From NCBI GenBank assembly GCA_035535015.1, contig DATLQU010000024.1, positions 1 through 64,000 of the forward strand: a DNA stretch of 64,000 nt, read 5' to 3'. Position 1 is the stretch's first letter. Every line of letters starts with the position of its first letter. Shown here in pieces: positions 1-12,538 of the stretch. This DNA is from Palsa-661 sp035535015 (GTDB lineage Bacteria > Actinomycetota > Acidimicrobiia > Acidimicrobiales > UBA8190). The position numbers were made by a program, and so were the translations under genes. The notes under the pieces were generated by a model that was not told where the DNA came from, did not search any database, and worked only from the letters and a program-made list of their open reading frames with translations.

Positions 1-434
1 CGCTGGCCGAGCACCTGGGCGTCGACGGCTGCATCGCCACCAGGGCGGTGGTCGACGGCGAGGGACGCTACGCCGGGGAGATGGATTTCTACGCCTATGG
101 TCCGTTCAAGGCCGACGCCATGCGGGAGCTGGCCGAGACCGACGGCTTGGACCTGTCCGCCTCCTACGCCTACTCCGACTCCTACACCGACCTGCCCATG
201 CTCGAGGCGGTGGGACATCCCGTCGTGGTCAATCCCGACCGGGTGCTGGCCAAAGTGGCCAAGGAGCGGGAATGGGAGGTGATGCAGTTCACCAAACCGG
301 TACGGCTCCGCGACCGGGTCGGCGTTCCCAGCCTGCCGGCCACAGCCATGGTGGCAGCCATCACCGTGGCCACCAGCGCGGCCGGAGTGGTGGCGTGGCG
401 GATGGCGCGCAACCGCCTACGGGCGCAGCTCTGA
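1..434 (+). CDS. HAD-superfamily (HAD-IB/SerB-like) hydrolase, C-terminal part
   Basis: The gene enters from the left edge (reading frame starts at base 3) and ends with TGA at 432-434, so only about the last 143 residues are present. The fragment carries the conserved Lys region (GPFKADAM) and the acidic HAD motif IV (SDSYTDLPML), followed by VNPD. Together these match HAD-IB phosphatases of the SerB type that act on small phosphorylated substrates. After the catalytic core there is a hydrophobic stretch (AMVAAITVATSAAGVVAW) followed by basic residues, probably a C-terminal membrane anchor. This arrangement is common in actinobacterial HAD-IB proteins, some of which are fused to acyltransferases. 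The nucleophile Asp motif lies outside the window, so the substrate cannot be judged. Confidence 0.8.
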   Translation, partial: LAEHLGVDGCIATRAVVDGEGRYAGEMDFYAYGPFKADAMRELAETDGLDLSASYAYSDSYTDLPMLEAVGHPVVVNPDRVLAKVAKEREWEVMQFTKPVRLRDRVGVPSLPATAMVAAITVATSAAGVVAWRMARNRLRAQL

Positions 435-493
435 ACACCCGCTCGAGGCGGGAGGATTCGGGTCAGGCCCGACTCACGTGAGCCCGGGTGGAC

Positions 494-568
494 TCAGGAG
501 GTGCGGAGCCGCTTGGCGGCGACGACGCCCAAGGCAACGAGGATGGCGAGGATCAACAGTTTCTTCAT
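494..568 (-). CDS. small hydrophobic membrane peptide, 24 aa
   Basis: This short ORF reads from ATG at 568 to TGA at 494. It encodes MKKLL, then about 13 hydrophobic residues, then AAKRLRTS. The pattern of two N-terminal Lys, one short transmembrane helix and a basic tail recurs in very small actinobacterial membrane proteins (it resembles the N-terminus of DLW-39-type proteins but lacks their tail). It lies 81 nt downstream of the sigma factor gene on the same strand. No strong Shine-Dalgarno sequence is visible, so translation is plausible but unproven. Function unknown. Confidence 0.5.
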   Translation of the reverse strand: MKKLLILAILVALGVVAAKRLRTS

Positions 569-649
569 GATCGGGGATCGTATCCGCTCCACCGCCGTCG
601 CGCCCAAGCGACTCGACCGGTGGGGGGCGGCCAGCACATCGACGGGCGA

Positions 650-1597
<948 letters not shown>

Positions 1598-1733
1598 CGC
1601 TGTCTCCTCCGAGGCATCACGACGGGGGTGCGCACGCCCAGGTCTAGGCGTCACGTACGGGTCGCGCTCTCTGCACCGAGCATTCTACTCGTACCGGGGG
1701 GACCGCCACTCCGGCCAGGACCTCCGACCCGGC

Positions 1734-1779
1734 GAGAAGCCCCCTCCGGGCCTTGCCCCCGGCCTAGGCCTGGCTTCTC
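1734..1779. terminator. structured GC-rich intergenic hairpin
   Basis: GAGAAGCC at 1734-1741 is perfectly complementary to GGCTTCTC at 1772-1779, and the enclosed sequence is itself rich in GGCC and CCGG. A second perfect 14-nt palindrome (GCCCCGGCCGGGGC) lies at 1806-1819. Both sit between the end of the secreted-protein gene (1843) and the start of the sigma factor gene (1597), so they may terminate transcription of the former. No T tract follows. Confidence 0.35.
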
Positions 1780-1842
1780 CGGCCCACCCTGTGGCCCTCC
1801 GCCCGGCCCCGGCCGGGGCTCAGGCGGGGCCCCAGGGACGGC

Positions 1843-2493
1843 TCAGAAGATGTTCAGCGTCGACGCCACCAGGCCGAAGTTGAAGGTCGGGTAGGGCCCC
1901 CAGGTGGACGAGCAGGTGTTGACGATGTTCGAGTCCAGGTTGATCAGGGCGTTCGCTGCCGTGGCGAACGATCCGGTGATCGTCGTCGTGGCCGTGGCCG
2001 GCTGGTTCAGGCGGTCGTTGCCGGCATTGTTCGAGACCCAGGGAGACGATCCGGCCGAGTAGGTCACGATGGTGTTGGCGATCGGCGGTGTCGCGTTCCA
2101 GGTGATCTTCACCTTGAGAGCCTTGATCTCGTCGGCGCCGGTGAAGCTGGTGCAGCTCTTGGCGGCCACCAGGGTGGTGGGGTCGAAGAGGACGCCCTTG
2201 GCCTTGAAGCTGGCGGAGTGAATGGTGACGACGGCGCCACCGGCCCCGGCGGTGGACGTGCAGGCGGCCGACTTACCGCTGTACCTCACCTTGACCGCGG
2301 CTCCCGTGCCGGAGGCGGTGGCCACCAGTTGGGGGCCGAAGGCGCCGGACCCGGCGATGGGACAATTCACGGAACCGGACGCCACCGGTGCGGCCGTGGC
2401 CACGCCCGGGGCCGACAGCTCGACGACGGCTGTTCCCAGAGCGGCCAGCACGACGGCCGCGACGGCGCGGTTGATACGGACGATCTTGCCCAT
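1843..2493 (-). CDS. secreted protein of unknown function, 216 aa
   Basis: The start at 2493 (ATG GGC AAG) follows a purine-rich GGGGAGGGG sequence. It gives a classical Sec signal peptide: MGKIVRINR, a hydrophobic core, and a likely cleavage site after GVATAA. The mature part of about 180 residues is rich in Thr, Ala and Ser, with alternating hydrophobic residues that suggest beta structure. It contains Cys in NCPIAGSG, SAACTST, KSCTSF and NTCSS, which may form disulfides outside the cell. I do not recognise the family. Longer in-frame starts up to 2625 are rejected because they would bury the signal peptide. Confidence 0.8.
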   Translation of the reverse strand: MGKIVRINRAVAAVVLAALGTAVVELSAPGVATAAPVASGSVNCPIAGSGAFGPQLVATASGTGAAVKVRYSGKSAACTSTAGAGGAVVTIHSASFKAKGVLFDPTTLVAAKSCTSFTGADEIKALKVKITWNATPPIANTIVTYSAGSSPWVSNNAGNDRLNQPATATTTITGSFATAANALINLDSNIVNTCSSTWGPYPTFNFGLVASTLNIF

Positions 2494-2807
2494 GTTCCCC
2501 TCCCCCGTTGAGGCCCATCGGGCCTGGAGAAAGGGTAAGGGATCGGGGCGACCAGAGATAGGGAATCGGCGATGCGTCATGTCCTTGTAACCATCCGGCG
2601 CGCGATTCGCGCATTTTCTCGACACTCCCCGACCGGGCCGGATGCCGGGGACCGGCCCTGGCCACCAGGCACGGAATCGTTCGGCTGTGCGCCTGGGTGC
2701 GGCATCACCTCAAGGGCCCGGTGAGCCGCCGAACGGTGACGGCAGCGGCCGATGGCACGAAGGCCGTGGGACGATGGGGGACATGGACAGCCCGTGAACC
2801 GCAGTCG
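2494..2807. other. divergent intergenic region
   Basis: This stretch of 314 bases separates the secreted-protein gene (minus strand) from the epimerase gene (plus strand) and should hold both promoters. I see no convincing sigma-70 boxes, tandem repeat or RNA structure. Reading frames extending into it look like shadows or over-long starts. Confidence 0.4.
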
Positions 2808-4298
2808 ATGAGAAACGGATCGCGGAGCCGTCTCGGCGTGCTCGTGACCGGGGCCTCGGGCTACGTCGGAGGCCGTCTCGTGCCCGCCCTGCTCGACCAC
2901 GACGCCGACGTCCGCTGCCTGGCCCGGACCCCGGCCAAGCTGACCGCCGCCCCCTGGCGCCACCGCGTGGACATCTCTCCGGGCGATGTCGGCGGTGATC
3001 TGATCGACGCCATGGCCAAGATCGACGTGGCCGTCTATCTGGTGCACTCGATCGGGCAGGGCCCGGACTGGGTGGCCCGGGAGACGAGCGACGCCGAGAA
3101 TTTCGCCCGGGCGGCGGCCACCGCCGGTGTGCACCGGATCGTCTACCTCGGCGGCCTGGGCAGCGACGCCGACACCCTCAGCAAGCACCTCCGGAGCCGC
3201 CACGACGTCGGCCGGGCGCTGGGCTCGACCGGCATCGAGGTCGTCGAGCTCCGGGCCGGTGTGATCATCGGCTCCGGCTCCGCCAGTTTCGAGATGCTCC
3301 GCTATCTCGTCGAGGTGCTGCCGGTCATGGTGACCCCCCGCTGGGTGGAGACCCGGTGCCAGCCCATCGCCATCTCCGATGTCGTCGACCTTCTGGTGGC
3401 CGCCGTCACCCGGGAGGACGACGTCGGCGGTGTCTACGAGGTCGGGGGACCGGACGTCGTCAGCTACGCCCAGATGATGGGTCTCTACGCCGAGACCGCG
3501 GGTCTGGGCCGGCGGCGGCTGATCCGGGTGCCCCTGCTCACGCCGGGGCTCTCTTCGCACTGGGTGGGCCTGGTCACCCCTGTCCCGGTTCCGCTGGCCC
3601 GCGAATTGGTCGAGTCCCTGGTCAACGAAGTCGTGGTCACGGGCCGCTCAGCAGCCGAGGCCTTCGGTACGGCGCCGATGGGCCTGCGGGAGTCGATCGG
3701 CCGGGCCCTGGCCGCCACCCAGGAGGGAAACGTCCCCACCTCGTTCACCAATGCCGATCTCGTCGTCTTCCGGCCCACCCCGACCGATCCCCCCTGGTCG
3801 GGCGGCACCGTCCTGAGAGATGTCCGCTCGGCCACCACGACGGCGGCACCGGAACTGCTCTTCTCGGTTCTCACCGGGATCGGCGGGGCCAGGGGCTGGT
3901 ACTCCGGACGGTGGCTCTGGCGGCTCCGGGGGCTGGTCGACCAGCTGCTCGGTGGCCCGGGGCTGCGCCGGGGACGGCGGGCCACCGTCCACGTCGGCGA
4001 CGCCCTCGATTTCTGGCGGGTCGAAGACCTGGTGCCCGGACGCTGCCTCCGGCTGCACGCCGAGATGCGCCTCCCCGGCGAAGCCTGGCTCTCCTGGGAC
4101 CTCGAACCCTGCGGTCCCGGTGATGCGGCGGGGTCGGAGGACAGCGTGATGACCGGGACGCGGGTCACCCAGACGGCGCTCTTCCGGCCGCGGGGTCTGC
4201 TCGGTCGTCTCTACTGGCTCGTCGTCGCCCCCTTCCACCGCTTTGTCTTCCCCGGCATCCTCGACGGGCTGATTGCCGAGGCCGAAGGCCACCGGTAG
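2808..4298 (+). CDS. NAD(P)-binding epimerase/SDR protein with C-terminal DUF2867-like domain
   Basis: The N-terminal half is a Rossmann fold of the extended short-chain dehydrogenase/NmrA type, with the nucleotide-binding motif VLVTGASGYVGG near residues 11-22, then YLVHSIGQG and IVYLGGLGSD. The C-terminal part (after about residue 340) contains GARGWYSGRWLWRLRGLVDQ and DFWRVEDLVPGRCLRLHAEM, as in the DUF2867 module often fused to such reductases. Length about 496 aa. I chose ATG 2808 because the Rossmann core begins just after it; in-frame codons up to 2697 would add a tail without homology features. The substrate is unknown. The crotonase gene follows after 15 nt, suggesting co-transcription. 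Confidence 0.85.
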   Translation: MRNGSRSRLGVLVTGASGYVGGRLVPALLDHDADVRCLARTPAKLTAAPWRHRVDISPGDVGGDLIDAMAKIDVAVYLVHSIGQGPDWVARETSDAENFARAAATAGVHRIVYLGGLGSDADTLSKHLRSRHDVGRALGSTGIEVVELRAGVIIGSGSASFEMLRYLVEVLPVMVTPRWVETRCQPIAISDVVDLLVAAVTREDDVGGVYEVGGPDVVSYAQMMGLYAETAGLGRRRLIRVPLLTPGLSSHWVGLVTPVPVPLARELVESLVNEVVVTGRSAAEAFGTAPMGLRESIGRALAATQEGNVPTSFTNADLVVFRPTPTDPPWSGGTVLRDVRSATTTAAPELLFSVLTGIGGARGWYSGRWLWRLRGLVDQLLGGPGLRRGRRATVHVGDALDFWRVEDLVPGRCLRLHAEMRLPGEAWLSWDLEPCGPGDAAGSEDSVMTGTRVTQTALFRPRGLLGRLYWLVVAPFHRFVFPGILDGLIAEAEGHR

Positions 4299-4313
4299 GT
4301 TGCGGTCGACGCC

Positions 4314-5048
4314 ATGACCGAAACGGGGAAAACGCCTCTGCACGCCGCGACCAGCAACGGGGTCCGGCTGCTCACCCTCAACCGGCCCGAACAGCGAAAC
4401 GCCTTCACCATCGAGCTCTACCGGGCTCTGACCGGGGCGCTGCGCTCCGCCGATCAGGACCACGCCATCGGGGCGGTGGTACTGACCGGCGCCGGTCCCG
4501 CCTTCTGCGCCGGGACCGACCTCGGTGAGTTGGAGGCGATCTCCTCGGGCCATGCACCCGAGGGCGCCGGCCAGGCTTTCCCGGGACTGCTGTCGGTGCT
4601 CATGGAGATCGACGTGCCCCTGGTGGCCGCCGTCAACGGCCCCGGGGTCGGTCTCGGTTTCACCATCCTCTCTTTCTGCGACCTCGTCTTCATGGCCCGG
4701 TCGGCCCGGCTGCGGGCCCCTTTCGCCGAGATGGGCGTCCCGCCCGAGGCGGCCAGCAGCTACCTGTTGCCCGTCCGGATGGGCTGGCAGCGCGCGGCGA
4801 TGGCGCTGCTCACCGGCGAGTGGCTCTCGGCCGACGCGGCCGTGGCCGCCGGCATCGCCACCGAGGTCTGCCCCGACACCGAGGTGCTTCACCGGGCGGT
4901 GGCCGAGGCCGAACGGATCGCCGGACTCAATCCCGACGCGGCGCGGACCATCAAAGGGCTCATGCAGGCGGGACAGCGCGAGGCGGTCACGGCGGCCCGG
5001 GCCCGCGAGGAGGCCGCCTACAGCCGGCTCTTCTCCGGCCAGGTCTAG
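4314..5048 (+). CDS. enoyl-CoA hydratase/isomerase (crotonase) family protein
   Basis: This 244-residue protein has the standard crotonase length and layout. RLLTLNRPEQRNAFT forms the first strand and loop. FCAGTDLGELE and GPGVGLGFTI are the two oxyanion-hole segments that bind the acyl-CoA thioester carbonyl. FAEMGVPPEAASSYLLP is the usual helix before the C-terminal trimerisation region. The glutamate pair typical of true 2-enoyl-CoA hydratases is not obvious, so isomerase or another acyl-CoA activity is possible. It lies 15 nt after the epimerase gene. It probably acts in the cytoplasm in fatty-acid or branched-chain catabolism, in line with the acyl-CoA dehydrogenase elsewhere in the window. 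Confidence 0.9.
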   Translation: MTETGKTPLHAATSNGVRLLTLNRPEQRNAFTIELYRALTGALRSADQDHAIGAVVLTGAGPAFCAGTDLGELEAISSGHAPEGAGQAFPGLLSVLMEIDVPLVAAVNGPGVGLGFTILSFCDLVFMARSARLRAPFAEMGVPPEAASSYLLPVRMGWQRAAMALLTGEWLSADAAVAAGIATEVCPDTEVLHRAVAEAERIAGLNPDAARTIKGLMQAGQREAVTAARAREEAAYSRLFSGQV

Positions 5049-5153
5049 AGCCCGTCGGGCATTTCGGGACTTTCGGTCCTACCGCTCCCCGGGGCGAACC
5101 TTCACGCTGGACGCAGCGGGCCCCGTGGCCCCGCCGACCGACGAGGAGTGTTC

Positions 5154-5774
5154 ATGGAGATCCTGATCGCCGACAGAGAGGCCCCGTCCGCCGCCGCCGT
5201 GGCCCGGACCCTGGAGGCCCACGGCCACGTCATCCGGGGTTGTCGCGACGTCGAGGAATCCGGGGCCGCCCCCTGTGCCGCGCTTCGGGGGGCGCAGTGT
5301 CCACTCGACACCCACCCCATCGACGCCGTGGTCAAGGTGGGTCCGCGGCCGACGCCCGACCCTCGGGGAGACAGCCATCTCGGCGACGGCGACCTCTGCG
5401 CCGTCCGGCGCCTCATCCCCCTGGTCCTGCTCGACCGGCCGGACGACACCCTGGCCCCCTGGGCGGCGACGACGGCCGCCGCCTCCGAGGCGGTCGAGGC
5501 GGTCGAGCGGGTGCACGAGGCGATCCTCCCGCTGCACACGACGCGGGCGCTCGTCACGGCCAGGGGCGAACTGCGTCAGCGCGGCCTCGACGACGCGTCG
5601 GTCGACGTCGAGGTCCGCCGGCGCGCCGGGGGGCTGACGGTGGACCTCTTCACCGACGGCCGGCTCGGCAACAGCGACGCGGAGGGACTGGCCGTCCACG
5701 TCGTCCAGTCCGTCCGCCTCTTCGATCCCTGGGCCAAGAGCATCGACGCCTCGGTCCACGGCGTCTTCGACTGA
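5154..5774 (+). CDS. unrecognised protein with a receiver-like N-terminus
   Basis: ATG 5154 is preceded 5 nt upstream by GAGGAG, so it is preferred over the in-frame GTG at 5148. The product has 206 residues. The N-terminus (MEILIADREAPSAAAVARTL) looks like strand 1 and helix 1 of a response-regulator receiver, and IPLVLLDR resembles a later receiver strand. The phospho-acceptor Asp and conserved Lys are not evident, so if it is a receiver it is degenerate. The C-terminal 70 residues (including GGLTVDLFTDGRLG) match nothing I recognise. Probably cytoplasmic and soluble. Confidence 0.65.
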   Translation: MEILIADREAPSAAAVARTLEAHGHVIRGCRDVEESGAAPCAALRGAQCPLDTHPIDAVVKVGPRPTPDPRGDSHLGDGDLCAVRRLIPLVLLDRPDDTLAPWAATTAAASEAVEAVERVHEAILPLHTTRALVTARGELRQRGLDDASVDVEVRRRAGGLTVDLFTDGRLGNSDAEGLAVHVVQSVRLFDPWAKSIDASVHGVFD

Positions 5775-5794
5775 CGCCTTCCTGACTGGACGAA

Positions 5795-6641
5795 CTAGCT
5801 GGCGTCGAACACCGGCGTCGTCACGGAGAAGTGATTGGACTTGAGCCCCTTCGCCTTCACCGTGGCCGGCGTCATCCATACCCCGTAGGTGTTGTCGGAA
5901 ATGGTGTTGTGCGACACCGTGAAGGAGTACTTGGTGGCAGCGGACCAGATCAGGATGCCGGTGGTGAAGCCGTCGGTGGGCGTCGAGTCGGTCCCGTCGG
6001 CCAGGTCGACGTTGTTCTGACCGATGGTGTTGTAGGTGAACACGTTCCCGTCCACGTAGGCGTTGGGGGCGTGGCTGTGCACCGAGATGCCGGCCAGCCC
6101 GTTCCCCTGGATCAGGTTGCCGGAGACGACATTGTCGTAGGAGGCGGTGAAGGGCCCCGGGGCGAAGATGCCGATTCCGGCCCCGAACCCGTTGACGCCG
6201 TTGTCGATGGCCTGATTGTCGATGATCTGGTTGTTGTAGTCGCCGCCGAACGACGGGTCGGGCAGAAGTGTCTTCGGGTTCAACCCGAGATTGTGGCTCG
6301 GGACAGTGATCCCGCAGTCCTTGCTGTTGTGGGCGACGTAGTTCGCGGCAATGAGCTTGTCGTGGTTCGGCCCGAGCTCGTCGGTCAACAGGATCCCGCC
6401 GGAATTGCCCACCGACTGGTTGTTGAACACCACTGATTTGGCCACGCTCAGGAGGTGGATCCCCTCCCCGCAATCGGACCCGCCGTTCGGCGTGCACGGG
6501 CCGTAGGGAGACGTGGGGTCGTTGAAACCGAGGTCATTGTTCTCGACGACGTTGTTCTCAATGGTCACGCTGGTGAGCGGCTAGAAGAAGCGCCGTCCCC
6601 ACGCCCGCCAACCGTGGCATGAATCCCCGTGACCCTGTCAT
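5795..6641 (-). pseudogene. broken secreted right-handed beta-helix protein (NosD/pectate-lyase-like)
   Basis: The frame 5795-6568 encodes about 258 residues of short beta-helix rungs rich in Asn and Gly (ENNVVENN, VVFNNQSVGNSGGI, VSHNTISDNTYGVW). These are typical of parallel beta-helix surface enzymes and NosD-like proteins, but the frame has no signal peptide and begins inside a repeat. Just upstream, in another frame, ATG 6641 with a GAGGGGAAGG ribosome site starts a good signal peptide (hydrophobic core GVGTALLLAA) that hits TGA at 6558-6560 after 27 codons. The two frames differ by one nucleotide, and a TAG precedes the helix frame. I read this as one gene broken by a frameshift, perhaps with an internal deletion. 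A sequencing error is the alternative. Confidence 0.6.
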
Positions 6642-6876
6642 CCTTCCCCTCTCGACCCCGGTCCGCTCGGGAGCACCTGCCTCGGCATCACCCGCTCAAG
6701 GCGATTAGCTCGCCACTTTACGTCGGATTTGCATGTGCTTCATCTTCCATGGACCGCCGACCGGCGTGATCTATCCCTGATCCCTCACGACTGATTCATA
6801 TAGTGAGCGAAACAGCACCTCAGGTGAGGAATGGGGAGCGGTCCCTCCGACCCCGACGTGAGTACCATCGCACCTG

Positions 6877-10362
<3,486 letters not shown>

Positions 10363-10452
10363 CCGGATTTCTTTGATGTCGGCTCTTCTGCAACAGACAG
10401 CGTGATGACGGGAGGTAGCGTGACGCCGCGGGGTTGATGCGTTGGAGGAAAT

Positions 10453-12453
10453 GTGCGCTCGGTCCCCAGACTCGTCCTGCCGCCCACACTGGCGCTGGCT
10501 CTCACCGGCCTCGCCATCGTGGTGCCGGCCCCACCAGTCTCGGCGGGGCCGCCGCCGACACCGGTCTCCTCGCCGGGCGTCATCACCTACGGGACCGGGC
10601 TCAATGCCGGGTCCTTGCCCTTCACCATCACGACCGGTCCTGACGACAACCTGTGGTTCACCGACGAGGGGACCACGCCGGCCATCGGACGGACCACCCC
10701 GACGGGCGCAATCACCGAATACACCACCGGCCTGAACGCCGGGGCCGCACCGCGGGGCCTCGTGAGCGGTGGCGGTCGGCTGTGGTTCACCGATGACGGC
10801 ACCACCCCGGCCATCGGCACGGTCACCACCACCGGAGCGATCACCGAGTATTCATCCGGCCTCAACCCCGGGGCCCGGCCGCTCGACATGGTCGACGGCC
10901 CCGACGGGAACATCTGGTTCGCCGATGCCGGTACCACCCCCGCCCTCGGCCGCATCACCCCGGCCGGGGCGATCACCGAGTACTCGACCGGGATGGGCGC
11001 CGGAGCCAGCCCGTTCGATCTCGTGAACGGCCACGACGGACGCCTGTGGTTCACCGATCAGGGGACCACCCCGGCCATCGGCGCCGTCACCGCGGCGGGC
11101 GCGATCACCGAGTATTCCGCTGGCCTCAATGCCGGATCTTTCCCGCTCGTCGTGACCAGCGTGGCCGACGGCACTCTCTGGTTCACCGACGGCGGAAGCA
11201 CCCCGGCCATCGGCCGGGTGACCATCAGGGGGGCCATCACCGAGTATTCAACGGGCCTCAACGCCGGAGCGCGGCCGTCGGACGTGGTAACCGGACCCGG
11301 CGGCGACCCCTGGTTCACCGATGACGGCACCACGCCATCCATCGCAACGGTCACGGCCACAGGCGCGATCACCGAATACACGTCCGGGCTGACGGCGGGG
11401 ACCCGACCCATCTACCTGACCGTGGGTCCCGACGCCCATCTCTGGTTCACCCAGGGCGGCTCGGCGGCCTCCATCGGCACGATCAGCCCGGCCGGGACCG
11501 TCACCGAGTTCACCGTCGGCAGAGCACTCGGCCCCGGTGACGTCATCGGCCCCCGCTCCCCGTTCATCGGGGCGCAGGACCTCACGCCGGGTCCGAACGG
11601 CAACATCTGGTTCACCTCACCTCTGGGTGGGCAGCCGGCCATCGGCACCGTCGTCCTGCCCACCGGAAACCACCTGGCGGCGGCCGACGGCGGGGTCTTC
11701 ACGGTGGGGTCGGCCTCGTTCGCCGGCTCGATGGCCGGCCAGGTCCTGGCCAAGCCCGTCGTCGGCATCACCGCCGACCCGGCCACCGGTGGGTACTGGG
11801 AGGTGGCCGGTGACGGCGGTGTCTTCGCCTTCGACGCCCCCTTCTACGGATCAAAGGGCTCCGGCGCCCTCAGCGCTCCCGTGGTCGGCATCGCCGCCAC
11901 CGCCGACGGCCTCGGCTACTGGGAGGTCGGCGCCGACGGCGCCGTCTACTGCTTTGGAGACGCCGTCTTCCACGGTTCGATGACGGGCCATATCCTCACC
12001 CGACCCGTCGTCGGCATCGCCGCCGACACCTCCTCGGGCGGGTACTGGGAGGTGGCGGCCGACGGCGGTGTCTTCTCCTTCGACGCCCCCTTCGCCGGAT
12101 CCATGGCCGGCCACCACCTCGACCGACCGGTGGTCGCCATGGCGGCGGACTGGAGCACTGACGGCTACTGGGAGGTGGCGGCCGACGGCGGTGTCTTCTC
12201 CTTCGACGCCCCCTTCGCCGGATCCATGGCCGGCCACCACCTCGACCAACCGGTGGTCGCCATGGCGCCCTCTCCCGACGGCTCGGGGTACTGGGAGGTC
12301 GCCTCCGATGGGGGGGTCTTCGCCTTCGGCAGCGCCGGTTTCTCGGGCTCCCTGGCCGCTCGGAAGCTCGATGCTCCCGTGGTGGGCATCGACGCCGTCC
12401 CGTCCACCAGCGTCCGGTCGGCGTCGGTGCCCAACCTGGGTCTGATCACCTAA
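10453..12453 (+). CDS. secreted two-module repeat protein: Vgb-like propeller plus GYWEVAADGG repeats
   Basis: GTG 10453 follows GGAGG by 4 nt and starts a signal peptide (hydrophobic core, cleavage near VSAGPP). Residues about 40-390 hold seven or more repeats of roughly 48 residues of the type LWFTDxGTTPAIG...GAITEYSTGLNAGA. They resemble virginiamycin-B-lyase/NHL beta-propeller blades, but I see no lyase active-site signature. Residues about 395-655 hold repeats of about 41 residues with GYWEVAADGGVFSFDAPFAGSM, a module that seems frequent in Acidimicrobiia and recurs in the 40820-42658 protein. The whole protein is predicted extracellular; function unknown, perhaps binding or structural. 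A GC hairpin follows the stop codon. Confidence 0.85.
   Translation: MRSVPRLVLPPTLALALTGLAIVVPAPPVSAGPPPTPVSSPGVITYGTGLNAGSLPFTITTGPDDNLWFTDEGTTPAIGRTTPTGAITEYTTGLNAGAAPRGLVSGGGRLWFTDDGTTPAIGTVTTTGAITEYSSGLNPGARPLDMVDGPDGNIWFADAGTTPALGRITPAGAITEYSTGMGAGASPFDLVNGHDGRLWFTDQGTTPAIGAVTAAGAITEYSAGLNAGSFPLVVTSVADGTLWFTDGGSTPAIGRVTIRGAITEYSTGLNAGARPSDVVTGPGGDPWFTDDGTTPSIATVTATGAITEYTSGLTAGTRPIYLTVGPDAHLWFTQGGSAASIGTISPAGTVTEFTVGRALGPGDVIGPRSPFIGAQDLTPGPNGNIWFTSPLGGQPAIGTVVLPTGNHLAAADGGVFTVGSASFAGSMAGQVLAKPVVGITADPATGGYWEVAGDGGVFAFDAPFYGSKGSGALSAPVVGIAATADGLGYWEVGADGAVYCFGDAVFHGSMTGHILTRPVVGIAADTSSGGYWEVAADGGVFSFDAPFAGSMAGHHLDRPVVAMAADWSTDGYWEVAADGGVFSFDAPFAGSMAGHHLDQPVVAMAPSPDGSGYWEVASDGGVFAFGSAGFSGSLAARKLDAPVVGIDAVPSTSVRSASVPNLGLIT
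12043..12267 (+). repeat. 102-bp near-identical tandem duplication inside the repeat protein
   Basis: Bases 12043-12144 and 12166-12267 (offset 123 bp, one 41-residue repeat) differ at a single position. The other repeat copies in the gene are much more diverged, so this pair arose by a recent in-frame duplication. Confidence 0.9.
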
Positions 12454-12455
12454 GG

Positions 12456-12475
12456 GCCGCCCGACTCGGGGCGGC
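12456..12475 (+). terminator. GC hairpin after the repeat-protein gene
   Basis: GCCGCCC at 12456-12462 pairs with GGGCGGC at 12469-12475 around a 6-nt loop, starting 3 nt after the TAA stop codon. There is no T tract, so it is at most a non-canonical terminator of the kind common in high-GC actinobacteria. Confidence 0.45.
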
Positions 12476-12538
12476 GGACGGCGGTCGGTCCCCCCTGCCT
12501 GGCCGGGCCACCGGAAACGGCTTTTCCCCCAGGTCAAG

